A model generated the notes under the pieces. The model was given only the letters and a program-made list of their open reading frames with translations, was not told the DNA's origin and searched no databases. A program made the position numbers and the translations under genes. Below, in pieces: positions 12,275 to 27,234 of a stretch of DNA of 64,000 nt (its first letter is position 1; each line of letters begins with the position of its first letter). This DNA is from Sinohyriopsis cumingii (Eukaryota; Mollusca; Bivalvia; Unionida; Unionidae): NCBI GenBank assembly GCA_028554795.2, contig JAPYKE020000037.1, positions 2,446,501-2,510,500 of the forward strand, given 5' to 3'.

Positions 12275-12488
12275 TGTATGATAAACAACTATACTTTCTG
12301 ATAATGATAAACAACTATACTTTTTGATAATGATAAACAACTGTACTTGTTGATAATGATAAACAACTGTACTTTTTGATAATGATAAACAACTATACTT
12401 TTTGACAATGATAAACAACTATACTTTTTGATAATGATAAACAACTGTACTTTTTGATAATGATAAACAAACTGTACTTTTTGATAAA
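12275..12488. repeat. 26-bp tandem repeat, about 8 copies
   Basis: The unit is close to TGATAATGATAAACAACTAT followed by ACTTTT, with A/G variants at one site. Copies are nearly identical, implying recent array growth. Confidence 0.93.
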
Positions 12489-12499
12489 TGACTATCACT

Positions 12500-14250
12500 T
12501 TAGTTTGATATGACCACGTTCTCGAACATGCTTACAAATAGAGAAGACACACCAAAAGTTTTCCGTTTTCATAACGTTTGGTCTTCCGTATTCGACATGA
12601 AAAATGAGATTTGCCTTTATTCAGTTTGGCGGGTTGTTTTTGTTGTTTGTTTTGTTTTGTTGGGGTTTTTTTTGAGGGGGGGTTGGTTTTGTTGTCGTTG
12701 GGTTTTTTGAGTGGGTTGTTTTAGATATTTTACTGAGGGAACATACTCTTAAATGTTAGGATGTTTGTTCGCAAACATGAAACGTTTATGCAATAGGAAA
12801 ATCAGCGTGACTTGTATTGCAGGGTCAATGACTGGTTAGGTTTTGCATTAATGATCATTTGACAGCTGATTCATTTATTGCAGAAGCGTGGAATGTGTAG
12901 CACTTGAGTTTAATGAATAAATATTTGGTTGCATGCATATTTTCTTCATTTTTTTCATCCAGAGAGAGCATGACATATTTGCATTAAATGCATTAACAAA
13001 ATTACGTTTTCGTCTTCCTCAGAATGATATCATACTAGAAAAAAGGGAAAAAACAGTTTAATTCAAGTGTGAGTAATGGCAAGCCTTGAAACAAAGCAAC
13101 AGCTTTTGAAACTAAGTGATCCTAATTTAGGAACGTTCATTTTATTTTTTAGCTTGATGTTTTTGTGTCTGCTTTTACTTTCATAATCTTCTTAGATAGG
13201 CGCCTTAATCTACTTTAGTATTCTGTCCAGAGTTCTACGTCAGAATGAATTATTAGATTTATTACTTTTCACATAAAGACTGCTGGCAGTCTCATTTTCG
13301 TTCAGTGAATAAAAACGTGATAGATTACTCAAATGACGTATGGTGTACAACAAACTTTCTCACGAACAAGGATACAACGATGATAGAAATATTGAGATAG
13401 TTTAAAGATTATGACTTGTGAAAAGTCGAAGCAATATTAACTTTTCAAACGATAAGTTTTACTTATCCAATGATCACCAGTATATAAACAAGCATGAAGT
13501 TTTACGCATTTACTTTGCAAATTTCATGTTAAAAAACAACATTTATAGGAATAGTAAATCATATACTATCGTGATGTATTCTTGAAATAATTGAGATAAA
13601 TCCACAAAATGTTTGCTAGATTAACGTTACACGTTAAGAAAATATGTAGGTTGCTCAATCAACTTATCCAATATGAATATGTTATAATAAGCTCGAGATG
13701 GTATTGCGACACACGAACTCATAAGATCTGGGTTGCTCTGGTTTAAACCTGGTCATTATTTTATGATCATTTCACTGGTATCAGATACATCCAATCATCT
13801 CGGATTCATAACAAACCATTGGTATTTAATTGTTTGCTTTGCATTATTTAATAACGGAGCGATGTCTAAATTTAATAGTATTTTGTCTTCATTTTCTCTG
13901 ACATTCGCGAGTGTTCATGAATCACATCATGATGATGATGTAACAATATATTTTTACGTCACCAAGAGCTGCGCGGTAAGCACGAATTTGTCACCTAGTC
14001 ACGTTCTCATTTCGACAATATAACAGGTAGACTTGTGTTTTTCTCATTGAACCATAGTAATGTATTCAGGACCTTTAAGACACTTTGATGAATGACGTTA
14101 AAACTAAAACGGTTGGAAACTGTGTTACCTAGTATGAACAGCATACGTCATCCATCTTTCCTGACCGCTTGAACAAATCCTCAAATATGTGACTCATGTT
14201 GGGAATTTTATATAATGCTTTGTCAAACATGCATGTTTCTATACAATGGA
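12500..14250. other. Unannotated intergenic stretch
   Basis: No gene is supported. There is a T/G-rich low-complexity patch at about 12,640-12,720. The 96-codon plus-strand frame at 13,733-14,023 has no recognisable domain and looks like chance. Confidence 0.5.
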
Positions 14251-14259
14251 CACTTTATT

Positions 14260-14830
14260 AAACGAATAACTAAACCGGCATGTGGTGTAATCTTTATTGA
14301 CCGCATCGCCAAACCTTACCCATTTGGATCTTGTCGACCGCTTGTCAAAACCTTCATGTGGTGACCTATTTGGAATTTTGTTGACCGATTGACCAAATTC
14401 GTATCTGATGATATATTGTGATCTTTGCTGACCGCTTGATCAAATTTGTATGTGGTGATATTTTGAGATCTTTACTGATTTCTTAACCAAATTTGTAAGT
14501 GCTGATGTACTGAAATCGTTACTGATTCCTTGACCAAAGTTTGTATGTGATGATATAATGAGATATTTACTGATTCCTTGACCAAACTTATATTTGATGA
14601 TATAGAGAGATTTTTACTGATTCCTTGACCAAATTTGTATGTGCTGATATTCTGAGATCTTTAAGATTCCTTGACCAAATTTGTATGTGGTGATATATTA
14701 AGATCTTTATGATTCCTTGTCGAAACATGTACGTGCTGATATATTGAGGTCTTTACGATTCCTTGACCAAATTAGTAAGTGGTGACACTTTGGGATCTAT
14801 ATTAATAGGTGGGCTAAATCTGTATCTGAT
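14260..14830. repeat. Degenerate minisatellite, unit about 60 bp, about 9 copies
   Basis: The phrase GATTCCTTGACCAAATTTGT, then a variable ATGTGGTGATAT and a GATCTTTACT segment, recurs at roughly 60-bp spacing. Early copies read GACCGCTTGACC instead of GATTCCTTGACC. A related fragment lies near 21,385-21,480. Confidence 0.85.
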
Positions 14831-15029
14831 ACAGTCCAGTCATTTATTTATAATCTGAAAATTTATAATTCCAGGAAATGTTTAAATTTAAGAGAAACAA
14901 AAACGTGACTTATGCTGAAAGTGTTTTGCCGGAATACTTTTTCCAATATTTTAGTATGTTGCACAATCAAAACATATGATTTTCACATGAATAAACAAAA
15001 GCTTTTGTACAAAATACGTATAAAAATGA

Positions 15030-16500
<1,471 letters not shown>

Positions 16501-16626
16501 CACTCCTGAAAGATAATATAATCAATTGATTATTTCAGCTCGGATATTTCATGATTTCTAAATTGCCCAAGTATATTATAATTTTAAACAAACGGTTACG
16601 GTTGCCTTTCTATCGGAATGGTCATA

Positions 16627-17549
16627 TGTTACATGTTTAGGCCAGAAAAAACATTAACACAAGAAAGAGTGAAAACAAAAAGCTTTAAAAAGCATAATAA
16701 TTTTTTTGCCTCTAAAAATACGGTACAAATGAAGAAAAAGATATAATCTTACGGTTTTAAGAATTAACTCCAAAAAATAATCCAAGAATAATCTACGAAT
16801 AAAATTTTAGAAGTCCTAATAATAAAATGTTCTAATGACCTGAAGTTCAAGTCGTGACGAAGAATCAAAGATAGAAGACGATTACATATTCTGTAACATT
16901 TAGTGTGCTGAAGTCTACAGTTCCTTGAAGAAACCAGAAATATCACTCCAGTTTCGGAAATCCGAATGAATTACATGTGAGCACACGTATTTTCCAGGGG
17001 AAAAAAAGAATTAATCTTTTCGAAAACAAATATTTGAAATAACTCCAAACAGCACACCATACACCTTCCAGTGTAAGAACCCAGCTGAGATTATTTCTCC
17101 AAAACAAAGGTTATATCGTATTCTAAAACGCAGTTTCGAAAATTCCCAAGTTGCGAAAACAAAAAGTGGGGTCACGTGATCGTGTTTATATCACGTACGC
17201 TAAACATGACCCTCACAAAAACAAATCATTTTACTCTAAGAAATAAAATAAAAAAATTATTTAAATGACGTAGTCCCATCATGACCTCGACATCAAACAA
17301 TCATTGTTAAATAAAAGTAGATCTTATTTACGTGGTTGCTACTAATTTTTGAATCAAGGTCAGGATCTAGGTCAACATTTGGTGTTTACTAAAACGAACA
17401 GTTATGGTCAAACTAATTTCTAAAAAGGTATTAAGAACTACATTATTTTGACACAAATGGAATTTAAAATAAAATAAAATAAAAAATACAATGATTTGAA
17501 AACTTACAAAATATTATATCAGAAATAGTTAAATCAATTATACATAACA
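16627..17549 (-). repeat. 3' LTR of the Gypsy element
   Basis: It aligns along its whole length with 19,722-20,655, with many substitutions and indels. Shared blocks include AACACAAGAAAGAGTGAAAA and GAACTGCGTTTTAGAATACG (minus-strand sense, with differences). It starts TGTTA and ends TAACA, and is about 923 bp long. Confidence 0.85.
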
Positions 17550-17689
17550 CTTCCCAATAAAGAAAAAGAAATATTTATATGATAAAGCTTTCTTGTTACC
17601 ACATACTAATTATACATGAGGTTGAAAAGAACTCATATAAATTACACACAGTGTACATGAAATAATACATTGTTATACACGGGAAAGTG

Positions 17690-18473
17690 CGTCTACTATT
17701 ACGTTATCTTTTCCTTTGATGTGGATGATGTCAAGATAATATTCATGTAACAACAAACTCCACCTTAGTAGTCTTTGACTTTTATTTTTCATCTTGCCGA
17801 TAAAAGTAAGGGGTTGTGGCCACTAAACACAATAATCGAAGAAGGTGCTGAACTAAGGTAAACTTCAAAATTTAATAAGGCCAATATCAAATCTTAATAT
17901 TCCTTCTCGATTGTTGAATAATTTCTTTGGGGATGTTTAATTTCTTAGAAAAATAGTACATTAGATGATCGATATCATTTTGATTTTCTTGAATCAAAAT
18001 TATTCGAACACCAACATCACTTGCATCAACAGACAATTTAAACGATTGGCTGAAATGTGGAGCTGTAAGAACTGACACGCTTTTAAGTATGGCTTTTAAC
18101 GTGTCAAAAGCCTCGTGACCTTTTTCAGTATAAAGGAACTTATTTTTCTTATTCAATAAATTTGTCAGGGGTTCAGTAATTATAGCAAAATTGGAACAAA
18201 ATTCTCGATAGTATCCGGCAATACCCGAAAATCGCATCAGTTGCTTTTTATTTACAAGCACGGGACATTCATATATAGTCTTGACTTTAGCATCTATAAT
18301 TTTAACTTGTCCATGTCCCACGATATGTCCTAGAAAAGTTACATTAGCACGGCAGAACTCACGTTTAGATAAATTAATTGTCAAAGATGCATATTTGAGT
18401 CTGTCAAAGAATTTCCGAATTGGTGTTAAATGTTTTTCCTGGAGACGTTGTAGATGATGACATCATCAATGTA
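17690..18473 (-). pseudogene. Gypsy reverse transcriptase C-terminus and RNase H
   Basis: The RT catalytic YIDD lies at 18,462-18,473, out of frame with the ORF 18,384-17,887. That ORF shows FLGHIVGHGQVKI (RT palm end), QLMRFSGIAGYYREFCSNFA (thumb) and the RNase H start FKLSVDASDVGV with its catalytic Asp. Beyond the ORF end, minus-strand frames to about 17,690 show HNPLTFIGK-like and KGKDNVIVDALS-like blocks, which close Ty3/Gypsy RNase H. The enzyme would copy the element's RNA into DNA. At least one frameshift and a stop disable it. Confidence 0.85.
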
Positions 18474-18619
18474 AGCATCACAATTGTCTAGACCAGAGGC
18501 AATCATGTTCATGAGACATTGAAATGTACTTGGCGACCCTTTCATTACAAATGTCATTACTTTATATTGGTAAAGTACATGTGGAGTCACGAATACCGAA
18601 AGTTCGTTTGTTCTTTCCG

Positions 18620-18820
18620 TTAGTGGAATTTGCCAAAACCCTTTCCGACTTTCCGAATGTCGAACTTGGTTACATACTTGGCATTCCCGATCTTATCAAA
18701 ACAGTCATTGATTCTTGGTAATGGGAATGACTCTGTTTTTGTCACACTATTCACCTTCCTATAATCAGTACACATACGGAAAGTTTTATCTGATTTTGAA
18801 ACAAGTATGATGAACTCCAA
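18620..18820 (-). pseudogene. Gypsy reverse transcriptase N-terminal fragment
   Basis: This 66-codon frame contains the RT fingers/palm block FRMCTDYRKVNSVTKTESFP followed by LPRINDCFDKIGNAKYVTKF. Both are diagnostic of Ty3/Gypsy RT; KFD carries the first catalytic Asp. The frame then diverges (KVGKGFG), pointing to an indel near 18,640. It is only about 100 bp downstream of the Gag fragment, so the protease region is deleted. Confidence 0.85.
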
Positions 18821-18920
18821 TCACTTTTACTGGGCTCTATAAAGCCATTCTCCATATAATAATGAATTTCCGTTTTCATGTATTCCTGTTTGAGAGGGTT
18901 CATCCTCTACGGGTGTTGTT

Positions 18921-19596
18921 TCACAGGTTGGGCCTTTTCAAATTTTCAGCAACTTTTTCAAAACGAGTAAAGTATTTGTCTGCTTCTGTTTCTCTGAAAG
19001 GGGGCACTAAACTAACATTCTTTGCAAGATCAAAACTTAAATTTGGGTTTGAAGTATGAATGTACTTTTCACTTGCCAGTTCCATTTCTTTCATTCTACA
19101 CTGATATTCCCTCTCTTGCTTCTCTTTCTCCAACTTCAGATATATTTGCTTTTTCTGTAACTGTATTTATTCTTTCTCTCTTTCCTCTTTCTTTCTTTCT
19201 CTCTCTCTCTCTCATACTGTAACTGCATTAGTTTTTCTTGTAATTGCATTTGCCTATCTTTCTCTTTTTTCTGCTTGTAAATGAATTTGTTTTCTCTTCT
19301 TTCTGAAGTTCCAGCTTCCTCAACTCCAATTCCATCTAGTATTTTAATTCCAATTCCTTTACTTTTGTGTCAGAGTCTGATACAGACTTACTGATTGAAA
19401 CAAATGCACTTTTATCCAAAACATTCTTTTCTACCAAATATTGATAAAAAATATGTCTTATTTTCTGTTTCGTTAAGGATGCCTTTATCTCATAAAGATC
19501 GTATTTTCTGGCAAGTTGAATCAATTCATCCTTTTTGAAAAAATCTTTTTGTTCCTGAGTAGGATTTGAAAGAAAGATTTCTACTTCTGATGACAC
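18921..19596 (-). pseudogene. Gypsy Gag N-terminal region, split
   Basis: The ORF 19,596-19,336 starts MSSEVEIFLSNPTQEQKDFF and continues DELIQLARKYDLYEIKASL, the start of the Gag family of mollusc/cnidarian Gypsy elements. A T/C-rich stretch (19,130-19,330) encodes a charged Lys/Glu/Gln coil when read on the minus strand. It is interrupted by stops and a CT microsatellite. The ORF 19,133-18,921 gives MEKEKQEREYQCRMKEME, then SLVPPFRETEADKYFTRFEK, the conserved Gag block after the coil. The capsid C-terminus and zinc knuckle are absent. Gag would have formed the particle around element RNA. Confidence 0.8.
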
Positions 19597-19698
19597 ATTA
19601 GAAAAAGCTTTCCGATTTCACTAAGATCTCAAAAACTAGGGCATTTAAATTTTAAGAAAACAAAGCTTTCTGAAATATTCTATCTAGAATTCAGAATT

Positions 19699-19714
19699 CC
19701 GGACGAGCTACCCA
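19699..19714 (-). other. Primer-binding site, tRNA-Pro-like
   Basis: The minus strand reads TGGGTAGCTCGTCCGG, 7 nt inside the 5' LTR. It closely matches the well-known tRNA-Pro primer site pattern (TGGGGGCTCGTCCGG). A matching copy is at 43,076-43,090 in the second Gypsy element. Confidence 0.75.
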
Positions 19715-19721
19715 ATTCTTA

Positions 19722-20655
19722 TGTTATGTGTTCGGGCTCGAAAAAACAGTAACACAAGAAAGAGTGAAAACAACAAGCTTTAAAAAATATAATAAATTAT
19801 TTCCCTGGAAAAATACTGTAAAAAATAAATTAAAAAAACTTACGGTTTTAAGAATCAAATCCAAAAATAATCCAAGAATGATCCACGAATAAAATTTTAG
19901 ATGTCCTTATAATAATATATTCTAATGATTTCAAGTTCGAATCCCGACGAAGAATCCAAGATGGAAGACGATGATGTGTGCTGTAACCTGTAGTGTGCTG
20001 AAGTCTACAGTTAATTGTAAATATAAGAAATATCACTCCGGTTTTGGAAATCGGAATGAATTTTTATAAGTGCTGTATTTGTTTAAGAATTTCATAACAC
20101 CAGACGTATTTTCCAGAAGAAAAAAAGAATGAACCCTTTTGAAACCAAATAATTTGAAATAATTCCAAACAGCACAACAAAAACCTTCCAGTGTGAGAGC
20201 CCAACTGACTGAGATTATGTCTCTAAAAAAGGTTATATCGTATTCTAAAACGCAGTTTCGAAAGTCCCCAAGTTGCGAAATCAAAAAGGGGGGTCAAGTG
20301 ATTGTTTTTATATCACGTACACTTAACATGACCCTAAGAAATAATAAAAATTGTTTACATCTTAAATCACGTAGTCCCATCATGACCTCGACAACAACCA
20401 ATCATTTTAAAATAAAAATAGAACTTATTTACGTGGTTGCTACTAATTTTGAGTCCAAGTCAGGATCTAGGTCAACACCTGGTGTTTACTAAAACGAAAA
20501 ATCAAGGTCAAACTATTTTCTAAAATAAAGTGTAAGTTCATAACAAACAGAACTACACTATTTTGACGTATAATGAAATTTTAAAAAAAATTAAAAAAGA
20601 TTTAAAAACTTACAGACTATTAAATCAGATATAATTAAATCAAATATACATACCA
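19722..20655 (-). repeat. 5' LTR of the Gypsy element
   Basis: It pairs with 16,627-17,549. It starts TGTTA and ends TACCA, is about 934 bp long, and lies next to the primer-binding site. Confidence 0.85.
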
Positions 20656-20689
20656 CTGGAATAAAAATTACACAATTCTAACACTTTAT

Positions 20690-21060
20690 CTATAAAAATA
20701 TGTAAAAACTAACTTCGGCTTCGAAGATTTTTACAAATTCCTGTGTAACGATAAACATCGATCAGCTTCGATTAAACTCCCAGTGTCTTTCCATAATCTG
20801 AGAACTGAACCTGAGAAATATGCAAGCAATACAATAAAAGTGAAAGATATTTTATGCCATGCGACAAGCATGATATTGAAGATGAACGTCACTTTATTAT
20901 GTCCTGTGTATAAAAATTTGTGCATCAGCTTAATTTAACAGTACTTCTGGAATAAACCGTTCATACACAACTCAATTCAACAGTTAACTTCCAACAATAA
21001 TAACATAATATGTTCCCTGGCTAATTTTTGTTTTTAGAGTTTAAAATAACAGATCGATTA
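20690..21060 (+). pseudogene. LINE C-terminal fragment beyond the Gypsy element
   Basis: The plus strand encodes YFMPCDKHDIEDERHFIMSC at about 20,850-20,909, the C-terminal zinc-knuckle-like block (C...IEDExHFxxxC) of the same LINE group as the RT at 15.0-16.5 kb. Upstream codons to 20,720 are degenerate. Together with the left part, this suggests one LINE split by the Gypsy insertion. Confidence 0.65.
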
Positions 21061-21588
21061 TTACATCTTCGTAATGTATTATAAATCTTGCGTATATTTG
21101 TCAATCTTCTCTTTTAATGTTCTTGAAGATTACCGTGATGAGTTTCTGCTTAACCTAGTACATTGTGAGTTTGATAACCACGTAATATATGTTTGGGATA
21201 ATATTAATTAATGGTAACTCGTTGCAGAGGTCGGGGCCCTTTAGGTGGCCCGGGATGAACAACACTTTTAAATTTTAGAAGAAAAAAAACATTTTGTTTG
21301 AACAAGAACTAAGAGAGGCCCGGGTGTTTCTTACACCAGAACCCGTGAACGCTCTCTACGGCCCTGACTCGTCGGAATCTTTATAGATCGCTTGTTCAAA
21401 CCTGCCTGTGGTGATCTATTGGAGTCCTGATAGTCCGACTCACCTTAAACCTGCATTGATGACACACTGGGAACTTTATACTGCTATACCAAAATCTGTA
21501 TTTGGGAAAAAAGCCCGTGGGATAAAAATGGCCAATGAATGACAGACCGATAGAACGATAGAAAAGAGAAAGCTTTCTATAATATTCG

Positions 21589-21688
<100 letters not shown>

Positions 21689-22346
21689 GCAGTTTATGTT
21701 TTATGGGGAGGCGGTGGCTAGCCAATCTCATTGTGTTATTGCTATTGTTTTATTCGGTCGTAAAATGCTATGTTTCTCTGAATTAGTGTAAGAAGGTTAT
21801 TCATACGTTTCATTAAATTCAAAATCAAAGTGTGGATAACTGCATACTTATTTTCTTACATTCTAGAATGTTCATAAATATCTAGCCATTCATTTTTGGG
21901 CGTATATTGAAATAGCGAAACCAGTCTATAACATGCGTATCCGGTGTTTCTGTTCTATCACAGTGGTTATAGTATCTGTTTGATTCAAAGCTTTGGAATC
22001 TTAGATTTTGCGGACAGAATACAATCTTCTCATGAATGGCAATATTAGTTTGCTTTTGAAAATTAATAAATCTAAAGCAACAGCAATATATTTGTAAAAT
22101 TTTGTTTCAATTTTGGACAACGTCAAGCTTTTCAAATTGATAAAAATGGAATAGAATATTTTTTATGGTATTTTAAGTATTATTAAATATCATATTAACT
22201 TAACGCATCCATGCGAAAACGTAAACAAATAAAATTTAAAATGAAAAGCAAATTAAACAATAACAGTGGAGCTATAAAAACGCTAGATAAAGGAAAGAAA
22301 AAAAAAATGAAACATCATGGACGTCTTAGGACCGAAAATATGAAGA

Positions 22347-23010
22347 TTGGTGCAATTACAAAACATGTCCTTGAGGCTTCACAATGAACGAATAACTGAT
22401 GTCTTTACTATCGGTTATTTCTTTCCATCCCACACCAAGTTAATTGTGGTCCAGCTCAACACAACAATGCTCATAATCTCTGGAACATTACGTCCTACTC
22501 CTTTGCCATGGCTGACGGTACTCAGCAACATTGCTCCTGCACATCTTCGTCGCCAGGAAGCAGCCACAAAAGTGTTGGCAAAAGGTCTATGCCAGTGAGA
22601 AACTTCCACTGTATATGGATATCACCTCACATCCAGCAGTCCGCCTGACTTCGAAACGTTCAATCTGGTTAGGTCCGTTGCATGAGTATATGACATCTAC
22701 TTTGTGATGGAGTGTCGAGTGATCTTCAACAGATGTTGTAAGCCATCCACTCATAGCTGAGCCATCTGTCTTCCTTCCTGACTTCAACCTTCCACGTCAT
22801 CTGTAGACCACACTGAACCGCTTTCGGACAGGAGAGGGTCGTTGTGTAAGTCAACCTTGTCCGATCGGGCCATGCCACTGACTCTTCCTGTTGCTGTGGA
22901 GCTCTACAGACCATGCCACACATTGTAAACAGCTGTCAAATGACACAGTTCCTCCGTGAACTGCAGGCTCTGCACCTTGCTGATGATGACGCTTGTTAAA
23001 TGGTTGAGCA
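22347..23010 (+). pseudogene. LINE 3' remnant of a second family (ORF2 C-terminus)
   Basis: The plus-strand frame 22,347-22,598 reads SGTLRPTPLPWLTVLSNIAP then AHLRRQEAATKVL. These match the segment after RT in Jockey/CR1-type LINEs, where endings such as LAPPxLRR are common. Further on, in shifted frames, come RFRTGEGRC (22,819-22,845) and CCCGALQTMPHIV (22,889-22,927). That is the typical FRTGxGRC ... CxCGxxxTMxHIV C-terminal block. Stops and frameshifts are frequent. The patch has clearly higher GC than its surroundings. Confidence 0.75.
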
Positions 23011-23689
23011 TGCACTGCACTCGATAATATATAATATTTATTTCCATATTTTCTATGAAGTTTCATTTGCACATCTGGTGTACTGATTCTAGCAATTGTA
23101 ATGAACAAAAAGAGATGTTCCATGTATTTAAATTGACCATTACCAAAATGTGATCATTTCCAAAGCTTCGGTAACTACAGCAAAATCTTCTTGACAAACG
23201 TGCCAGCTGAAGAACTCTTCACTTACACATTACGAATCACACTGACCTCTCAGAGGCAGACATTATAAATTTCCCGGATGGCAATATAAATTAGAATCAT
23301 TCTTTAAATGAAGCCAGACAGCGATAATTTATCAGAATAACACAGCGCTCAATAAAGTTCATTAAGTCCCGCATTTCGCATTATCCGACACATAAACAAC
23401 GTCCACTTGAGAGTAAGGTACGATAGGCGAATATATATTCATATCAAAGTATCAAAGAAACATTGATCATCCCGCTCAATGCAGTCAACAAGAAGTACAG
23501 ATATATTTCTGAAGATAATGGTATATTCTGTCGCCCAATTATGTTCTAGAAGTGACACTGCGTGACATTTTGAGAACGTTCTTCAATAATATGACCATTT
23601 AAACAATGTGCCATGTGTATCGATCTATATAAGAAAGGAAATTAGAAGACATACCGTTGGTACTATTCATTGCTTAAAAGCATGTACCC

Positions 23690-24005
23690 AAAGAAAGACT
23701 TAGCCAGAGATAGCCCGAAATAAAGATATACCCAGAGATATCCGCAAATTATGACATACCCTGAGATAGCTAGCACCAAATCGCCACTTTATAGACTTAT
23801 CCTGACATAACCCCATCCTTACCCAACCCCCAATTATTTACCCTGAGATAACCCGAATTAACGACCTACCGTGTGATTTTCCCAAATATAGACGTAACCT
23901 AAGATAGCCTTAAAAAACATTTATCCTGAAATGTCTTACCCTTATAAAGACTTGCCCTGACATTGTCTTTAACAAAGACTGACCCTGGGATAAATGTCAC
24001 AAACC
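23690..24005. repeat. Degenerate tandem repeat, unit about 29 bp
   Basis: Units resemble GACTTACCCTGAGATA plus about 12 variable bases (AGCCCGAAATAA and similar). About ten copies are strongly diverged. Two isolated units of the same type sit at 16,150-16,205. Confidence 0.8.
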
Positions 24006-24167
24006 TGAATTTTTGCAAATCTGTTTAAAGACTATTCATACATTATATATCCTTACGCAAAATTATCATCAAATATACAATAATGATGAGCTTCTATGTT
24101 GCAGTGATCGAAACGACTTATTAAACATAGTCAAATGAACGAAGAGGAAACATTCATGTACACGCAG

Positions 24168-24246
24168 TCCTGGCTGGGGTTAGAACCCACCACCTTCCGC
24201 ATCCGAAGCAGACGCTCTAACCACTCATGGCCACCGGAGCGGTCTA
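24168..24246 (-). repeat. tRNA-like SINE head (fragment)
   Basis: The minus strand reads ACCGCTCCGGTGGCCATGAG, then TGGTTAGAGCGTC and GGTTCTAACCCCAG. This is the tRNA-derived head of the SINE family found complete at 36,897. The body is not evident downstream on the minus strand. Confidence 0.7.
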
Positions 24247-25117
24247 GCAAACATGTAACAGTGTCAAATTAGAAATAAAACTGGAATAAATGCAAACGGA
24301 TGGAGCTTTCTTTTCAATTTTAAAGTTTTACCTAAAACACAATGTAAAGATTTTAATTTATTTATTTATTCTTTGCATTTATTTATTTATTTAGCCTATT
24401 TATTTTTTTATTTTAATTTTTGTTTATTTATTTATTTATTTTTTAAATTTTTAGGGAGATACATTCCGGTATCAGACATTTAATATTTCATTTATGTATT
24501 CGACAATATCATTTAAAGTTACTAAGTTTAGTTATCGCTTGGAAGATGTTCCTGCCAAACAACTCATAAACGTATAAACTATAATATGAGATAATGGTTT
24601 CAAGAGATTGAGGCTTAGAGTGTAGGCGCCTTTCAAACTCCGTATTAGTCGACTGTCTTCGACTCGAGCCAATCGTGAATTTATAGCTGATGAATCAAAT
24701 GATCTTTTGACTTTGTTGGATATTTTATTCATAACTCTTCTCATACAGGCTACTAATGACAGTCGTTATTGGTTGTTCTTGTAAATTATATAATAGCGCT
24801 ACAGTTTTAAAATGGCTTTAAATAATGAAATGAAATTCGGTGACGCATGGGCACAATGTTCTCTCATCATCGCTTCATAGGGAAGCTTAACAAATGATTT
24901 ACCTGCTTCCAAGCGTCTGTATTCTGCTTAGGATTCTACCGTCTTGGTATCTATTTTTAGATTATATTCTTTTCTGACAGCTCTTTTTTAAACTGATTTT
25001 TAAAAATATAATTTGATTTTAATTCTTTTCCGTTCTTATCTTATGATACCAATATAAAGCATTCCAATCTTTAGTGCAGGAGATCAAAGAATATGTTAGT
25101 CTGTAATTGCAATTAAT

Positions 25118-25443
25118 GGACCGCTTAGGTGGCCTAAATGGTTAGAGCATCCGCCTCGGATGTGGAAGGTCGCGTGTTCGAACCCCGGCCGAGTCATACC
25201 AAAAACGTACCAAAAAAGATACTAGTAGCTGCCTCGCTTGGCGCTCAGCATTAAAAGGTTAGTGTTAGGACTGATCAGCCTGCTGTCAGAATAATGTGAC
25301 TGGGTAGGACATGATGCTACATATCTGCGACATGATGTCCCAGTGCTAGACATTACAATAAACTGTCACACTGCAGACATCGTAGCGAAATGACTGTGAC
25401 ATTGATAAAGCTACGTTAAAAATCCAAAGCACACACACACACA
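25118..25443 (+). repeat. tRNA-derived SINE, family S copy 1 (near full length)
   Basis: The head holds an A box (TGGCCTAAATGGTTAGAGC) and a B box (GTTCGAACCCC). A body of about 250 bp follows with CTTGGCGCTCAGCATTAA, GTTAGTGTTAGGACTG and ATGTGACTGGGTAGGACATG. It ends in an ACACAC tail. Other copies are at 34,887, 36,897 and 60,064. Confidence 0.9.
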
Positions 25444-26732
25444 AGCAATTTTATTTTTAAATTTAGAAAATTTACCACCTTAACGAATTTTAAGTAATTA
25501 TTTAGATGTGGTGAACAATAGATAACTAATCTGACACACCTGATTAAATCCTCTGTCAATATCCAGGCACGTATTCATCGATGGGATCTAATCAACTGAT
25601 AATAGTAGTGTGCTTTGACTAATAATGTAAAGGTTGAATTATTGATTTCATCATTTTAGTATATTCTTGTGAAGATGATGTTTCTTGTCGATGTATATTA
25701 CTGAAAATATACGGTAAATATACATCAAATATATTTTCTTTGAAGTCACAGCTCGTCAGTTTATGTGGAACTACATTCTAAATAATACCAATAGAAAACG
25801 GCGAATGACTAGCTTCTTGGAGTAAAACTTTCATGATGAAATGATTAAGATAAACATTATGAATTGATGTGTATTGAATATAATATTATGATTCTTGCGT
25901 TGAATATACATAATCCATATGGGCGAACGGGGGAAGTTTAATTCCTCATGACATATTTCTTAACAGTCATACTCATACACATGTCAACGGTTATAAGGAA
26001 TTGGGTCATTTTTTTAAATTCTAATCGGTCCGATGTTGAAAATATGATGAGAGGTTGCAAATGTTTATATTTTACTTTAGATTTACGAACCAATCTTCAT
26101 CTTCATTAAAACAGGAAAGCGATGGAATCTTCAGAATAGATTTGGAAGATGTTCAAAACTTACTTATATTTAAAAGTCGAGATCACTTGACCAAATAAGA
26201 CACAATTGTACAGCTTTACACTAATGTAGTCTATGGCGTCACTCTCATTTTCGGAACGCATTAAAACATAAGTGAACACAAGTATGGTCTACTCTAAAGT
26301 GGTACATTTCCCGGTAGGATAATTTGACCATTCCGTCACTCTCTCTAGGAACAGATTATTATAAAAGAATATCATCAGAAAAAAGTCTGTTACATTATCC
26401 TGGAAATGGACCCACCTAATGTGATGGTTTTAGCGATTTGAGAGAGAAGTTGCTGCTGTTCGTATGGGTTCAAAATATTTTTTAAGCTGATGTTTTGCGC
26501 AAATGTATTTTTAATATAACATAAGAAATTAATAAAGCCATAAGGAAGGGCTGATATAACATTTTAGTACATCTTACCAATGTACCCCATAGCGAGGATC
26601 ACATAATACATAAAACGTAAAACAAACAAAAAAGTTGTATAGACAGAAAGATATAGACAGACAATATTGCTGGTAGATATACAAATAAATATACATGAAT
26701 ATACATGCACATACACGCACGCACACAGACAC

Positions 26733-27049
<317 letters not shown>

Positions 27050-27234
27050 GTTTCAAGAGAAACTAGAGCATATAAATATGTAACAATGTCAACATTTTGA
27101 TGATGCATTTATGCATTTAGCAGAAATTGCTCATATGATAACTCGGTATTACATGGCTCTGTAAATATGCAAACTGGACTAGTAGTAAAATTACATATTT
27201 ACCTAATGTATGTTTTTATCAGTAAGAGAAAAAG

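Larger units (their letters stand above)
16627..20655 (-). mobile_element. Degenerate Ty3/Gypsy LTR retrotransposon
   Basis: Two diverged direct repeats (16,627-17,549 and 19,722-20,655) begin TGTTA; the left ends TAACA and the right TACCA. They flank about 2.2 kb with minus-strand Gag, reverse transcriptase and RNase H remnants. The primer-binding site abuts the right repeat, so that is the 5' LTR. The internal region is short. The Gag end, protease and RT start are missing between 18,920 and 18,820, and no integrase is left between RNase H and the 3' LTR. No matching target-site duplication is evident (flanks TCATA and CTGGA). It appears to have inserted into the LINE. Confidence 0.85.

Noticed and set aside
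12191..12498. Repeated peptide (FIIIKKYSCLSL-like) on the minus strand
   Set aside because: It comes from a 26-bp tandem array; the period is not a multiple of 3, so several frames give repeats; no flanking gene.
13733..14023. 96-codon plus-strand frame
   Set aside because: No domain, no coding-like composition and no neighbours; consistent with chance.
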